From positions 1-64,000 of the forward strand of contig JAWLCO010000001.1 of the NCBI GenBank assembly GCA_041687075.1: DNA of 64,000 nucleotides, given 5' to 3'. The notes under the pieces were generated by a model. The model was given only the letters and a program-made list of their open reading frames with translations, ran no database searches and had not been told where the DNA came from. The DNA comes from ZC4RG25 sp041687075 (GTDB taxonomy: Bacteria; Pseudomonadota; Alphaproteobacteria; Rhizobiales; Hyphomicrobiaceae). How positions within the stretch are numbered: the first letter of the stretch is position 1; the number at the start of each line of letters is the position of its first letter. The position numbers and the translations under genes were made by a program. Shown here one piece after another: positions 16,935 through 25,700 of this stretch.

Positions 16935-18053
16935 GTGCCACAGCATCCGCGCGGACCCCGTTACACCGCCCTCGTCGAGGGGCTGCCCGCGACCGTGCCC
17001 TTCGTCGGGCCGGAAGCGCAGGAGCGGGCGCGCGGCCGGACGTTCCGCGCCCGGATCGGCGCCAACGAGAGCGTGTTTGGCCCCTCGCCGCAGGCCATTG
17101 CGGCCATGCAGCAAGCGGCGGCCGAATGCTGGATGTATGCCGACCCGGAGAACCATGATCTGAAGGCCGCGCTGGCCCGGCACCACGGCGTCGGTTTCGA
17201 GAACATCGTCGTGGGTGAGGGCATCGACGCGCTGCTCGGCTACACGGTGCGGATGCTGATCGCGCCGGGCCAGCCGGTCATCAGCTCGCTCGGTGCCTAC
17301 CCGACGTTCAACTTCCATGTCGCAGGCTACGGCGGACGGCTGGTGCGCGTGCCTTACGTCGGCGATCGCGAGGACCCGGAGGCGCTGCTCGATGCGGCCC
17401 GGAGAGAGGATGCGAAGCTCGTCTACTTCGCCAATCCGGACAATCCGATGGGCTCGTGGTGGGGCGTTTCCGACGTACAGCGGCTGATCGATGGCCTGCC
17501 TTCCGGGGCGGTTCTGCTGCTCGATGAAGCCTATTCCGATACCGCTCCGGCGGACGCCATTCCGGCCATCGACGTCGCCAATCCGCAGGTGCTGCGGCTG
17601 CGCACGTTTTCGAAGGCCTACGGGCTGGCGGGTTTGCGGGTCGGCTACGCCATCGGCGAAGCCAGCCTGATCCGCTCGTTCGACAAGATCCGCAATCATT
17701 TCGGGGTCAACCGGATGGCGCAGGTGGGTGCACTCGCCGCGCTGGCGGACCAGCCCTACCTCCACAGCGTCGTTCGTCAGATTGGGGAGGCCCGCGAGCG
17801 TATCGGCGCCATCTGCCGGGCGAACGGACTGAAAGCGCTGCCATCCGCAACCAACTTCGTTGCGGTCGACTGCGGCGCTGATGGAGCATTCGCAAAACGC
17901 GTGCTGGAAGAGCTGATTGCCCGCGACGTATTCGTGCGCATGCCGGGCGTGGCGCCGCTCGACCGCTGCATTCGCATCAGCGCAGGTACGGAGGCTGATT
18001 TGGCAATCCTGGCCGAGACATTGCCGGAGGCGTTGAAGGCAGCGCGCGGCTGA
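16935..18053 (+). CDS. PLP-dependent aminotransferase, HisC-like
   Basis: A 372-residue fold-type I aminotransferase (class I/II). It contains GANES near residue 43, the Asn/Asp set FANPDNPMGS near 166, the PLP-contacting LLLDEAYSD near 195, and the Schiff-base lysine in TFSKAYGLAGLRVGYAIG (Lys227). It resembles histidinol-phosphate/aromatic aminotransferases. No his gene is nearby, so an aromatic or broad specificity is as likely as histidinol phosphate. GTG start with GGAG 8 bases upstream. Confidence 0.9.
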   Translation: MPQHPRGPRYTALVEGLPATVPFVGPEAQERARGRTFRARIGANESVFGPSPQAIAAMQQAAAECWMYADPENHDLKAALARHHGVGFENIVVGEGIDALLGYTVRMLIAPGQPVISSLGAYPTFNFHVAGYGGRLVRVPYVGDREDPEALLDAARREDAKLVYFANPDNPMGSWWGVSDVQRLIDGLPSGAVLLLDEAYSDTAPADAIPAIDVANPQVLRLRTFSKAYGLAGLRVGYAIGEASLIRSFDKIRNHFGVNRMAQVGALAALADQPYLHSVVRQIGEARERIGAICRANGLKALPSATNFVAVDCGADGAFAKRVLEELIARDVFVRMPGVAPLDRCIRISAGTEADLAILAETLPEALKAARG

Positions 18054-18606
18054 TTGCGCGAGGCGCCGTGAAAATCAGAAGAGCCCAGCGGGCTTAGCCG
18101 CCGGGCTCGACCGATCTGCGGCCACAGGGGCGATACGACAAGCGGTCCGCCGTCTGGGACATCTGGGGCATGGCGCCCAACCTGTCCGCCTGGGTCGAGA
18201 ACCGCGACTAGCCCTGCCGTCAAGATCTGGCATTTCGATCATCGTCGGCTCGGTGACGGGACCGTACCCGTTATCCTGCCCGGTTCCGGTGATGCTCAGC
18301 GCACCACCACCAACAGGATGACTGGAGTAGATCAGCCCGAACAGTCCCTGCCCAGAAGCAGAACACAAGAGCCAAGATCAACCGGTACCATTCCGGCACC
18401 AATGCCGCCAATCATCGCGCAGTTTTCAGATTGTCTGATCCAGCCATCCGCGCGGTGCTGCGATCGTCAACACGCACCAGATGGCTCACATCTGCCCGGC
18501 GGTGACATTTTCTTAGACCTCCTTTCGAAGGATGCTTGGAGCTTGAGCAATTGTGGCGGGCAGAGTCAAATCAAATTGCAGTCCCTCTTTACCAGGACTG
18601 CAACGC
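18054..18606. other. 553-base interval without a convincing gene
   Basis: Between the aminotransferase and the convergent M3 peptidase. A hairpin GAGCCC...GGGCTC (18081-18108), 28 bases after the aminotransferase stop, could end both transcripts but has no T run. A short plus-frame stretch ending at 18211 (WDIWGMAPNLSAWVENRD) and a minus-strand stretch around 18240-18360 (SSHPVGGGALSITGTG) look mildly protein-like, and both lack starts and ribosome sites. They may be remnants of decayed genes. Nothing else seen. Confidence 0.4.
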
Positions 18607-20655
18607 TCACGCTGCCAGCCCGCGCTTTTTCAGCAATCCTTCGACCGTCGGCAGCCGGCCGCGGAAGGCCGTGTAGGCTTCGTCCTCTTTCCTCAATCCG
18701 CCGGCGGCGTAGATGAACTGCTTGAGGCGGGCGGCAGTATCCGGATCGAAAACATCGCCCGTTTCCTCGAAGGCAGAGAACGCATCCGCATCCAGAACTT
18801 CCGACCACATGTAGCTGTAATAGCCGGACGAATAGCCGTCGCCAGAGAAGATATGGGAGAAGTGCGGCGTGCGGTGCCGCATGACGATCTCGCGTGGCAT
18901 GCCGATCCGGTCCAGCGCAGCACGCTCGAACGCGATCGGCTCCTCACCGTTGTAAGCCTCCGAATGGAAGTCGATGTCGACGATGGCCGAGCTCAAGTAC
19001 TCGACCGTGGCGAAGCCCTGGTTGAAGGTGCTCGCAGCTCTGAGCTTCTCGATCATCTGCGCCGGCATCGGCTGGTCGGTCCGATAGTGACGCGCGAAGC
19101 GGCTGAGGATTTCAGGCGTCAGCAGCCAGTGCTCGTAAAGCTGCGAGGGCAGCTCGACGAAGTCGCGCGCCACGGACGTGCCCGAGATCGAGGGGTAGGT
19201 CACGTTCGACAGCAGCCCGTGCAAGGCATGGCCGAACTCATGGAACAGGGTGCGCGCATCGTCGAACGACAGAAGCGCTGGGGTATCGCTGCTGCCCTTG
19301 GCGAAGTTCATCACGTTGACGATGATCGGCCGGATGTCGCCGGCGAGCCGCTCTTGCCGCCGGTAGGAGCTCTTCCAGGCGCCGGAACGCTTCGAGGGCC
19401 GCGCGAAGTAGTCGCCGAGGAAAAGGCCGACATGCGTGCCGCTGCTGTCGGTCACATCGAAGGCGCGAACGTCCGGGTGGTAGAGCGCAAGGTCCGTGCG
19501 CTCGCTGAAGCTCAGCCCGAACAGCCGCCCCGCGACGTAGAACGCGGCTTCGATGACGTTGTCCAGCGGCAGATACGGTTTCACTTCCGACTCGTCGAGG
19601 TCGTATTCGGCCTTGCGGACCTTCTCCGCGTAATAGCGCCAGTCCCACGGCTCGATGGTAATGTTGGCACCCTCGCGCTGGGCGATGGCCTGCAGCTTCT
19701 CGCGCTCTTCAAAGGCCCGCGCCTTCGCCGCCGGCCAGACCTCGTTCAGGAGCGCCCGCACGCTGGTGGCCGTCTTGGCCATGGTGTTGTCGAGCTTGTA
19801 GTCGGCGAACGTCTCGTAGCCGAGCAGTCGGGCGCGCTCGCGCCGCAGCTTCAGCATCTCGGCAATGATGGCGCGGTTATCCGTTGCGCCGCCGTTCTCG
19901 CCGCGGCTGGTCCAGGCCTTGAACGCCTGCTCGCGCAGGTCGCGGCGCGGGGAGAAGGTGAGGAAGGGCTCGATGAGCGAGCGTGAGAGGGTGATGACGT
20001 ACTTTGCCGGGCTGCCGCGCTCCTCGGCAGTCCTGCGTGCGGCGTTGATCAGGAATTCCGGCAGGTCAACCAGGTCCTCTTCGCCGAGCGGCATCTCATA
20101 GCTCTTCTCGTCGGCGAGCACGTTCTGGCTGAACTGGGTACCGAGGGTGGCGAGCCGCTCCAGGATCTCTCCGAGCCGCTTTTTCTCCCCCGGCCCGAGC
20201 CTTGCGCCGGCGCGAACGAAGGCGAGATGGGTCCGTTCCAGGACCCGCTTCTGCTCGGGGTCGAGGTCTGCCCTCTCTGCGGCCTGCATCACAGCGTCGA
20301 TGCGCGCGAAGAGGGCGGCATTCGAGGTGATCGCATTCCAATGCTGGGCGAGCTTCGGCGAAATCTCGCGCTCGATCGCCTGCAGCGCGTCGTTCGTATG
20401 CGCGCCGGCGAGGTTCCAGAACACGGCAGAGACGCGGTCCAGCGCGCGGCCGGCATTCTCCAGCGCGACGATGGTGTTCTCGAAGCTCGGAGCCGCTGAA
20501 TCGGCGGCGATCTCGTCGATTTCGGCGCGGTGCCCGGCGAGAGCCTGCTCGAAGGCGGTGCGGAAGTGCTCCGGCTTGATCTCGACAAACGGCGGGATGC
20601 CGAATGGCGTCGGCCAGGGGGCGAGCAAAGGATTGGCGACCGAGCTGGCGCTCAT
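18607..20655 (-). CDS. M3 family zinc metallopeptidase (Dcp/PrlC-like)
   Basis: A 682-residue thimet-oligopeptidase family enzyme. The zinc motif HEFGHALHG is near residue 470, followed ~28 residues later by the third ligand glutamate in DFVELPSQLYEHW. N-terminal PWPTPFGIPPFVEIKPEHF and VFWNLAGAHTND resemble peptidyl-dipeptidase Dcp more than oligopeptidase A. There is no signal peptide, so it likely trims short peptides in the cytoplasm. GAGG stands 10 bases upstream of the ATG. It is downstream of, and codirectional with, the LysR gene. Confidence 0.9.
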   Translation of the reverse strand: MSASSVANPLLAPWPTPFGIPPFVEIKPEHFRTAFEQALAGHRAEIDEIAADSAAPSFENTIVALENAGRALDRVSAVFWNLAGAHTNDALQAIEREISPKLAQHWNAITSNAALFARIDAVMQAAERADLDPEQKRVLERTHLAFVRAGARLGPGEKKRLGEILERLATLGTQFSQNVLADEKSYEMPLGEEDLVDLPEFLINAARRTAEERGSPAKYVITLSRSLIEPFLTFSPRRDLREQAFKAWTSRGENGGATDNRAIIAEMLKLRRERARLLGYETFADYKLDNTMAKTATSVRALLNEVWPAAKARAFEEREKLQAIAQREGANITIEPWDWRYYAEKVRKAEYDLDESEVKPYLPLDNVIEAAFYVAGRLFGLSFSERTDLALYHPDVRAFDVTDSSGTHVGLFLGDYFARPSKRSGAWKSSYRRQERLAGDIRPIIVNVMNFAKGSSDTPALLSFDDARTLFHEFGHALHGLLSNVTYPSISGTSVARDFVELPSQLYEHWLLTPEILSRFARHYRTDQPMPAQMIEKLRAASTFNQGFATVEYLSSAIVDIDFHSEAYNGEEPIAFERAALDRIGMPREIVMRHRTPHFSHIFSGDGYSSGYYSYMWSEVLDADAFSAFEETGDVFDPDTAARLKQFIYAAGGLRKEDEAYTAFRGRLPTVEGLLKKRGLAA

Positions 20656-20758
20656 GATGGGATGACCTCGGGGATGATGAGCGGTGGAGAAGTTTGGAAG
20701 CGATATAAGCTGGAAGAGTTTGCAACGTAAAGTGGAGTCATGATCTCACCGCGCGTTG

Positions 20759-21745
20759 CTAGCGCGCTGATTCTGGCAACTTGGCTAACCGCCGCGGAAC
20801 CTTGTCCGGACGCCGGTTCGCCCGCGAGGAGCCGGATCGCGGGATAGCGTCCTTCGCGGGAGGCTCGAGCGCGTCGCGGCGCGTCGCGAGCAGACCCTCG
20901 ACGACATCGAAAAAGGCCCGCACCAGCGGCCCCTGCCGGCGCTCGGCAAGGCAGACGACGTGCGCGTAGGTATAGATTTCCACATCCCGGAACGGCAGCG
21001 GATGCAGCCGGGGGTGTGAAATGAACTCGAACTCCGAGACGATGCCGACGCCCATGCCGCGCTCGACGGCCAGCCACACCGCCTCGCGGCTGCCGATCTC
21101 GGTGAAGCCGCCCATACGTGCCCCTGCGCGAGCGAGCCCCGCCTCGAAGGCGAGCCGCGTCGTCGAGCCGACCTCGCGCAGGACGACATGCTGGTCCGCG
21201 AATTCGTGGATCGAGACCGAGGTCCGACCGGCCCAGGGGTGATCCGAGTTGACGAACGCGATCACGGGATGCCGGCTGTAGGGAACAGCATGGAGCCGCG
21301 GGTCGTGCTCCGTATGGGCCAGCACGGCGACGTCCGCCTGGAACTCCATCAGCTGCCGCAGCGCCTCGCGCGAATTGCTGATGCGCACGGAGAACTCGAC
21401 ACCGGGATAGCGCTCCCGGAAGGCACTCAGCATTTCCGTAACATGATACGGTCCGACGGCGCTCACCTTGAGGTGGCCCGATCGCAATCCGCCCACGGCG
21501 TTCAGCAGGTCGATGGCTTCCCTTTCGAGACTGGCGATGCGCTGTGTCAGCTCGAGCAGGCGGCGCCCCGTTTCCGTCAGCTCGACACTGCGCCCGCGCC
21601 GGTGGAACAGCTCGACGCGGAACCGCTCCTCCAGCGCCTTCACCTGACTGCTAATGGTCGGCTGGCCAATGTTGAGCACGTTGGCAGCAGCGGTGAATCC
21701 GCCGTGAGTCGCGACTGTGTGAAAGGAGCGGAGCTGGGTATTCAT
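20759..21745 (-). CDS. LysR family transcriptional regulator of the phosphonate locus
   Basis: A 328-residue LysR-type regulator: winged HTH at residues ~5-60 (FHTVATHGGFTAAANVLNIGQPTISSQV) and a substrate-binding-like effector domain after ~90. It is divergent from the phosphonate uptake operon and fits the LysR proteins associated with aminoethylphosphonate use; that identity is inferred from position and resemblance. ATG 21745 was chosen because family members begin two to five residues before the first helix; the longer frame to 21805 would run through the operator palindromes. The last ~25 residues are Arg/Ser/Pro rich and unusual. Confidence 0.85.
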   Translation of the reverse strand: MNTQLRSFHTVATHGGFTAAANVLNIGQPTISSQVKALEERFRVELFHRRGRSVELTETGRRLLELTQRIASLEREAIDLLNAVGGLRSGHLKVSAVGPYHVTEMLSAFRERYPGVEFSVRISNSREALRQLMEFQADVAVLAHTEHDPRLHAVPYSRHPVIAFVNSDHPWAGRTSVSIHEFADQHVVLREVGSTTRLAFEAGLARAGARMGGFTEIGSREAVWLAVERGMGVGIVSEFEFISHPRLHPLPFRDVEIYTYAHVVCLAERRQGPLVRAFFDVVEGLLATRRDALEPPAKDAIPRSGSSRANRRPDKVPRRLAKLPESAR

Positions 21746-21747
21746 CC

Positions 21748-21793
21748 ATTGATCCAATAAATGGGAGTCATCGCGAAATTGGATTGGATCAAT
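21748..21793. promoter_or_regulatory. Perfect inverted repeat between lysR and phn operon
   Basis: ATTGATCCAAT (21748-21758) and its exact reverse complement ATTGGATCAAT (21783-21793) are separated by 24 bases. A partial third ATTGG precedes the second arm at 21778. Each arm is itself nearly palindromic and fits the T-N11-A style of LysR sites. Its position between divergent lysR and the Fe-ADH/phnDCEE genes makes it the probable LysR binding region. Confidence 0.65.
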
Positions 21794-21843
21794 GATACGC
21801 ACCATGACAACCTGCAGGCAACAGGAAGCGGCAGGGGCATGAC

Positions 21844-22938
21844 GTGTGGACGTATCACAACCCGGTTCGCATTCGATTTGGTGAGGGAGCGTTCGAGGAG
21901 CTGGGCGGTCTGATCGGCGGCCGGCGCTATTTGCTCGTCACCTACAACGAGCCGGTGTTTCGCGATCTCGGTGCGAGGCTGGCAAAAGGCGCTGGTGCTC
22001 CCGCCCTCGTCATCGACGGCGTCAAGCCGAACCCCGACCGCGCAGATCTCGATGTTCAGTGCCAGCGCGTGAATGAGCTTGCGCAGGCGCCACAGCTCAT
22101 CGTCGCGGTCGGTGGCGGCTCGGTGATCGATACCGCCAAGGTGATCGCCGCTGCACGCGGAAATTTCGGCCCCGTTTGGGAGGTGCTCGTCACGGGGCGC
22201 GGCGCCGAGGCACTTGAACCCTTACCGATCATCGCGGTTCCGACGACGGCCGGAACAGGCAGCGAGGTGACGTCCTGGGCGACCGTGTGGGATGGCGCAG
22301 GCGGCCGTAAATATTCGCTCGCGGCACAGGCCCTGCATCCCGTTCATGCCGTGCTGGATCCCGATCTCACCCTGAGCTGTCCCAGAGGGCTCACCATCAG
22401 CACCGGGCTCGATGCGCTCTCACACGCGCTGGAGAGTATCTGGAACCGCAATGCCAATCCCGTTTCTGCCGTTCACGCGGTTGCGGCGGCACGGGAGATC
22501 CTCGAGGTGCTGCCGGCCCTCAGCCGGCGACTCGAGGATCGCCCGCTGCGCGCGCGCATGCTGCGCGCTGCAATGTTCTCAGGTCTTGCGTTCTCGAACA
22601 CGAAGACGGCGATTGCGCACTCGATGTCCTATCCGGTGACGCTACGGCATGGGACGGTGCACGGGATCGCGTGCTCCTTCACGCTGCCCATGGTGATGCG
22701 CAGCGTGATCGGTTTCGATGAAGCCTGCGATGCCGCATTGGCGCAAATCTTCGGGCCTGATCTCAAGATGGGCGCCGACCGGCTGCAGGGCTTTCTCGAA
22801 GAGCTCGGTGTGTCGACGCGCCCGGTCGACCACGGCGTGGAGAGCGAGGAGTGGCGCAGCCTCATCGAGGATGCGCTCGGCGGCGAGCGGGGTCTGAATT
22901 TCATCGGCAGCAAGGAGGGCTTGCTGGCTCAGATCTGA
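21844..22938 (+). CDS. Phosphonate-associated iron-containing alcohol dehydrogenase
   Basis: A 364-residue group III Fe-dependent alcohol dehydrogenase. NAD motif GGGSVIDTAK is near residue 97; PTTAGTGSEVTSWA near 138; metal ligands lie in the GLDALSHALE and HGTVHGIACSF segments. It matches my memory of the Fe-ADH that accompanies phosphonate transport genes and probably reduces a phosphonate aldehyde such as phosphonoacetaldehyde, which is inference. GTG start with a weak GGGG upstream; the nearby ATG at 21839 is out of frame. First gene of the phn operon, 102 bases before phnD. Confidence 0.8.
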   Translation: MWTYHNPVRIRFGEGAFEELGGLIGGRRYLLVTYNEPVFRDLGARLAKGAGAPALVIDGVKPNPDRADLDVQCQRVNELAQAPQLIVAVGGGSVIDTAKVIAAARGNFGPVWEVLVTGRGAEALEPLPIIAVPTTAGTGSEVTSWATVWDGAGGRKYSLAAQALHPVHAVLDPDLTLSCPRGLTISTGLDALSHALESIWNRNANPVSAVHAVAAAREILEVLPALSRRLEDRPLRARMLRAAMFSGLAFSNTKTAIAHSMSYPVTLRHGTVHGIACSFTLPMVMRSVIGFDEACDAALAQIFGPDLKMGADRLQGFLEELGVSTRPVDHGVESEEWRSLIEDALGGERGLNFIGSKEGLLAQI

Positions 22939-23040
22939 GCGAAAATGACTGTCACAAGGCCTCAGCACAAGAAGGTCAAAACAAGGGCCGGCCGTCGCGA
23001 TTCGCGGGTGCCGGACGTACGCAGCAGATGGAGGAACGTC

Positions 23041-23943
23041 ATGAAGCTACGGACATTGTTCGCAGCCGCCATCAGCGCCCTGGTGGGCCTGACGGGCGCT
23101 GCTTTGGCGCAGGACAAATGCGAAAACCCGGAAGCCTTGCGCTTTTCGATCATCCCGACCGAAGAGACCATGCAGGAGCTGGCGCTCTATAAGCCGGTGA
23201 TCGACATTCTTTCGAAGAACACGGGCAAGAAAATCGAATTCTACATGCCGACGTCGTATGCCTCGGTCATCGAGGCGATGCTCGGAAACTGGGTCGATAT
23301 CGCCGTGCACGGACCGAACTCTTACGTGATCGGCAACGAGAAGAGCAAGAATATCGAGGTTTTTGCCACCTACGCCAAGGCAAAGGGCATCTTCCAGGAC
23401 GAGGGGCCGGGCTATCACGCCGTTCTCATCGTCCGGAAAGACAGCAAATTCAAGGATATCGCCTCCCTGAAAGGTTCAGTGGTGGCGCTTGCCGACCCGG
23501 CGTCCACCTCGGGCAACCTGATGCCGCGGGTGGAGTTTGCCAAGGAAATCGGCGGCGGCGAGCTCGAGGGCTACTTTTCGAAAGTCGTCTATAGCGGCAG
23601 CCATGACAAATCGGCGGTGGCGGTGGGTGAAGGCAAGGCGGATGCGGCATTCGTCGCCACGCACCGGCTCGACAACGTGATCGAGCGTGGGCTCGTCAAG
23701 GCCGAGGATCTCGCGGTGCTTTGGAAGTCGCGCCTCGTGCCGCAGGACCCGTTCACCTATCGCGGCACGCTCTGCGACGACCTGAAGGCAAAGATCCGGG
23801 ATACATTCCTCAACCTGCACAACGAACCCGGGGCCAAGAAATTCCTTCAGAATCTCAACTCGGTGAAGTTCGTGCCGATGAAGTCGGAAGACTACGATCT
23901 GATCCGGGATCTGCGTGCTGCGCAGGCGAAGAAGAAGGGCTGA
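23041..23943 (+). CDS. phnD: Phosphonate ABC transporter substrate-binding protein
   Basis: A 300-residue periplasmic binding protein of the PhnD/PtxB/PhnD-like superfamily. It has a cleavable signal (LRTLFAAAISALVGLTGAALA), then RFSIIPTEET, YMPTSYASVIEAM, DIAVHGPNSYVIG, GSVVALADPASTSGNLMPR and the family SGSHDKSAVAV motif. Ligands are phosphonate, phosphite or related esters; the exact one is open. A start at 23041 follows GGAGG at 6 bases. phnC follows after 79 bases. Confidence 0.9.
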   Translation: MKLRTLFAAAISALVGLTGAALAQDKCENPEALRFSIIPTEETMQELALYKPVIDILSKNTGKKIEFYMPTSYASVIEAMLGNWVDIAVHGPNSYVIGNEKSKNIEVFATYAKAKGIFQDEGPGYHAVLIVRKDSKFKDIASLKGSVVALADPASTSGNLMPRVEFAKEIGGGELEGYFSKVVYSGSHDKSAVAVGEGKADAAFVATHRLDNVIERGLVKAEDLAVLWKSRLVPQDPFTYRGTLCDDLKAKIRDTFLNLHNEPGAKKFLQNLNSVKFVPMKSEDYDLIRDLRAAQAKKKG

Positions 23944-24022
23944 TCACGACAATTCGCTCGGGGCGGCGCTTTGATCGCGCTGCCCCGGTCCTCGAGGGCT
24001 CACATAGGGAAGCGCTATCCCG

Positions 24023-24775
24023 GTGCCTATTCTCGAAGTCCAGGACCTCAGAGTGCGCTACTCGCGCAGCGGTGCGGAAATCCTCAAGGGCGTCACCCTC
24101 GAAGTCGACGCGGACGATTTCTGCGCCGTGATCGGGCCAAGCGGTGCAGGCAAGTCGACGTTGATCCGCTGCATCAATCGACTCGTCGAGCCGGAAGCCG
24201 GACGCATCCTGCTCTATGGCGAGGACGTGGTGACGATGTCGACGCGACGGCTGCGCGAGACCCGCCGCCACGTCGGCATGATCTTCCAGGAATTCAACCT
24301 GGTGAACCGCATGTCGGTGATGGACAATGTCTTGTCCGGCCGGCTTGGCTCAGTGGGGACGATGCGCAGCCTGCTCAAGCTGTTCGGCCGCGACGACATC
24401 GAGCGGGCGCTGACGATGCTCGACCGTGTGGGCCTCACGGATCATGTCGACAAGCGGGCCGATCAGCTCTCCGGCGGCCAGCGCCAGCGCGTCGGCATCG
24501 CCCGCGCATTGATGCAGGATCCGAAGCTGCTGCTGATCGACGAGCCGACCTCGAGTCTCGACCCGAAGATCGCCCGCGAGGTGATGACGCTGATCCGCGA
24601 CGTGGCGCGGGAGTTCAAGGTGCCGACGCTGGTCAATATTCACGACGTGCAGCTCGCCACCGAATTCTGCAACAAGATCATCGGGCTGCAGGACGGGCTG
24701 AAGATGTTCGACGGCCCCACCGAGCAGCTCGATCGCAAGATGCTCGACACGATCTACGCGATGGAGGTCCTGTGA
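24023..24775 (+). CDS. phnC: Phosphonate ABC transporter ATP-binding protein
   Basis: A 250-residue ABC ATPase. Walker A is GPSGAGKST near residue 37, the Q-loop MIFQEFNLVNRMSVMDNV is near 92 and typical of PhnC, the signature is LSGGQRQRVGIARAL near 152, Walker B LLLIDEPTSSLD near 172 and the H-loop NIHDV. It powers import together with the two PhnE permeases. GTG start, AGGGA ~12 bases upstream. Its TGA is 2 bases before the ATG of the first phnE, which implies translational coupling. Confidence 0.92.
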   Translation: MPILEVQDLRVRYSRSGAEILKGVTLEVDADDFCAVIGPSGAGKSTLIRCINRLVEPEAGRILLYGEDVVTMSTRRLRETRRHVGMIFQEFNLVNRMSVMDNVLSGRLGSVGTMRSLLKLFGRDDIERALTMLDRVGLTDHVDKRADQLSGGQRQRVGIARALMQDPKLLLIDEPTSSLDPKIAREVMTLIRDVAREFKVPTLVNIHDVQLATEFCNKIIGLQDGLKMFDGPTEQLDRKMLDTIYAMEVL

Positions 24776-24777
24776 CC

Positions 24778-25614
24778 ATGGCCGTCGCGAGTGCTACCGG
24801 CGGCAGGTTGTTCGACGACCGCGTATTCGCGGTGGAGCACCAGCGCCGCCGGGGGCGCTGGCGCACCGCATCCGTCGCGTGCCTGTTCGCGCTCCTGGCG
24901 GTGATCTGTCTTTACAACATCCTTGTCGTCGACACCGACTGGGCGCGCATGGGCTCGTTCGGGGAGGTGCTGAGGTCGGTCGGCCGCTTCCTGGCGATCG
25001 ACTTCGAGCTCATTCCGCACCTCGTCGAGCCGGTTATCGAAACGCTGATGATGTCGGCGCTGGGTACGGCGCTTGGTGCGCTGTTGTGTATTCCAGTCAT
25101 CTGGCTCGGCGCCCACAACATCACGCCGTCACGGTGGATCGCCTATCCCTTGGGCCGCTTCGCCATGACACTCAGCCGCTCGATCCACGAGATCGTCTGG
25201 GCGCTGGTGTTCGTCTCTGCCGTCGGGCTTGGATCATTGGCGGGCATCCTGGCACTTGCGATGCGCTCGATCGGCTTCATTGCGAAGATCGTCGCCGAGG
25301 CCATCGAGAACGTCGACCCGAAGCCGATCGAGGCCATTCGCGCCGTGGGCGGAAATCGCCTGCAGGTTCTGCGCTACGGCATCGTCCCGCAGGTGCTGCC
25401 GGTGGCCATCGGTGTCGTCATCTTCGAATGGGACATCAACATCCGCCGCTCGGCCATCATGGGCCTCGTCGGTGCCGGCGGTCTCGGCCTCACCTTCCAT
25501 CGGCAAATGGTGATGTTCAACTATCCCGGCGTGACGACCGTGATCCTGGCGATCCTGCTGCTCATCATCCTGGGCGAGGCGCTGTCCTACTACGCACGCA
25601 AGGCGGTGATCTGA
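24778..25614 (+). CDS. phnE: Phosphonate ABC transporter permease, first copy
   Basis: A 278-residue inner-membrane permease with about six hydrophobic segments. The first follows a basic cytoplasmic start (HQRRRGRWRTASVACLFALLA). The EAA loop that contacts PhnC is EAIRAVGGNRLQVLRYGIVPQ near residue 188. ATG 24778 has GGAGG 9 bases upstream, inside the end of phnC; a GTG two codons earlier overlaps the phnC stop. It pairs with the second permease gene to form a heterodimeric pore, as in many PhnDCEE systems. Confidence 0.9.
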   Translation: MAVASATGGRLFDDRVFAVEHQRRRGRWRTASVACLFALLAVICLYNILVVDTDWARMGSFGEVLRSVGRFLAIDFELIPHLVEPVIETLMMSALGTALGALLCIPVIWLGAHNITPSRWIAYPLGRFAMTLSRSIHEIVWALVFVSAVGLGSLAGILALAMRSIGFIAKIVAEAIENVDPKPIEAIRAVGGNRLQVLRYGIVPQVLPVAIGVVIFEWDINIRRSAIMGLVGAGGLGLTFHRQMVMFNYPGVTTVILAILLLIILGEALSYYARKAVI

Positions 25615-25700
25615 TGGTTCTTTGCGGATACGCCTTTCCACACTCCCGTCACGCCCACGTTTCGGGCTGAATTCGGGGATCGGGGAACAAGCTGGGAAAC

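Noticed and set aside
18075..18368. Minus-strand ORF of 97 codons in the 18.1-18.6 kb gap
   Set aside because: It begins at a TTG without a ribosome site and shows only a short protein-like stretch; noted as a possible remnant only.
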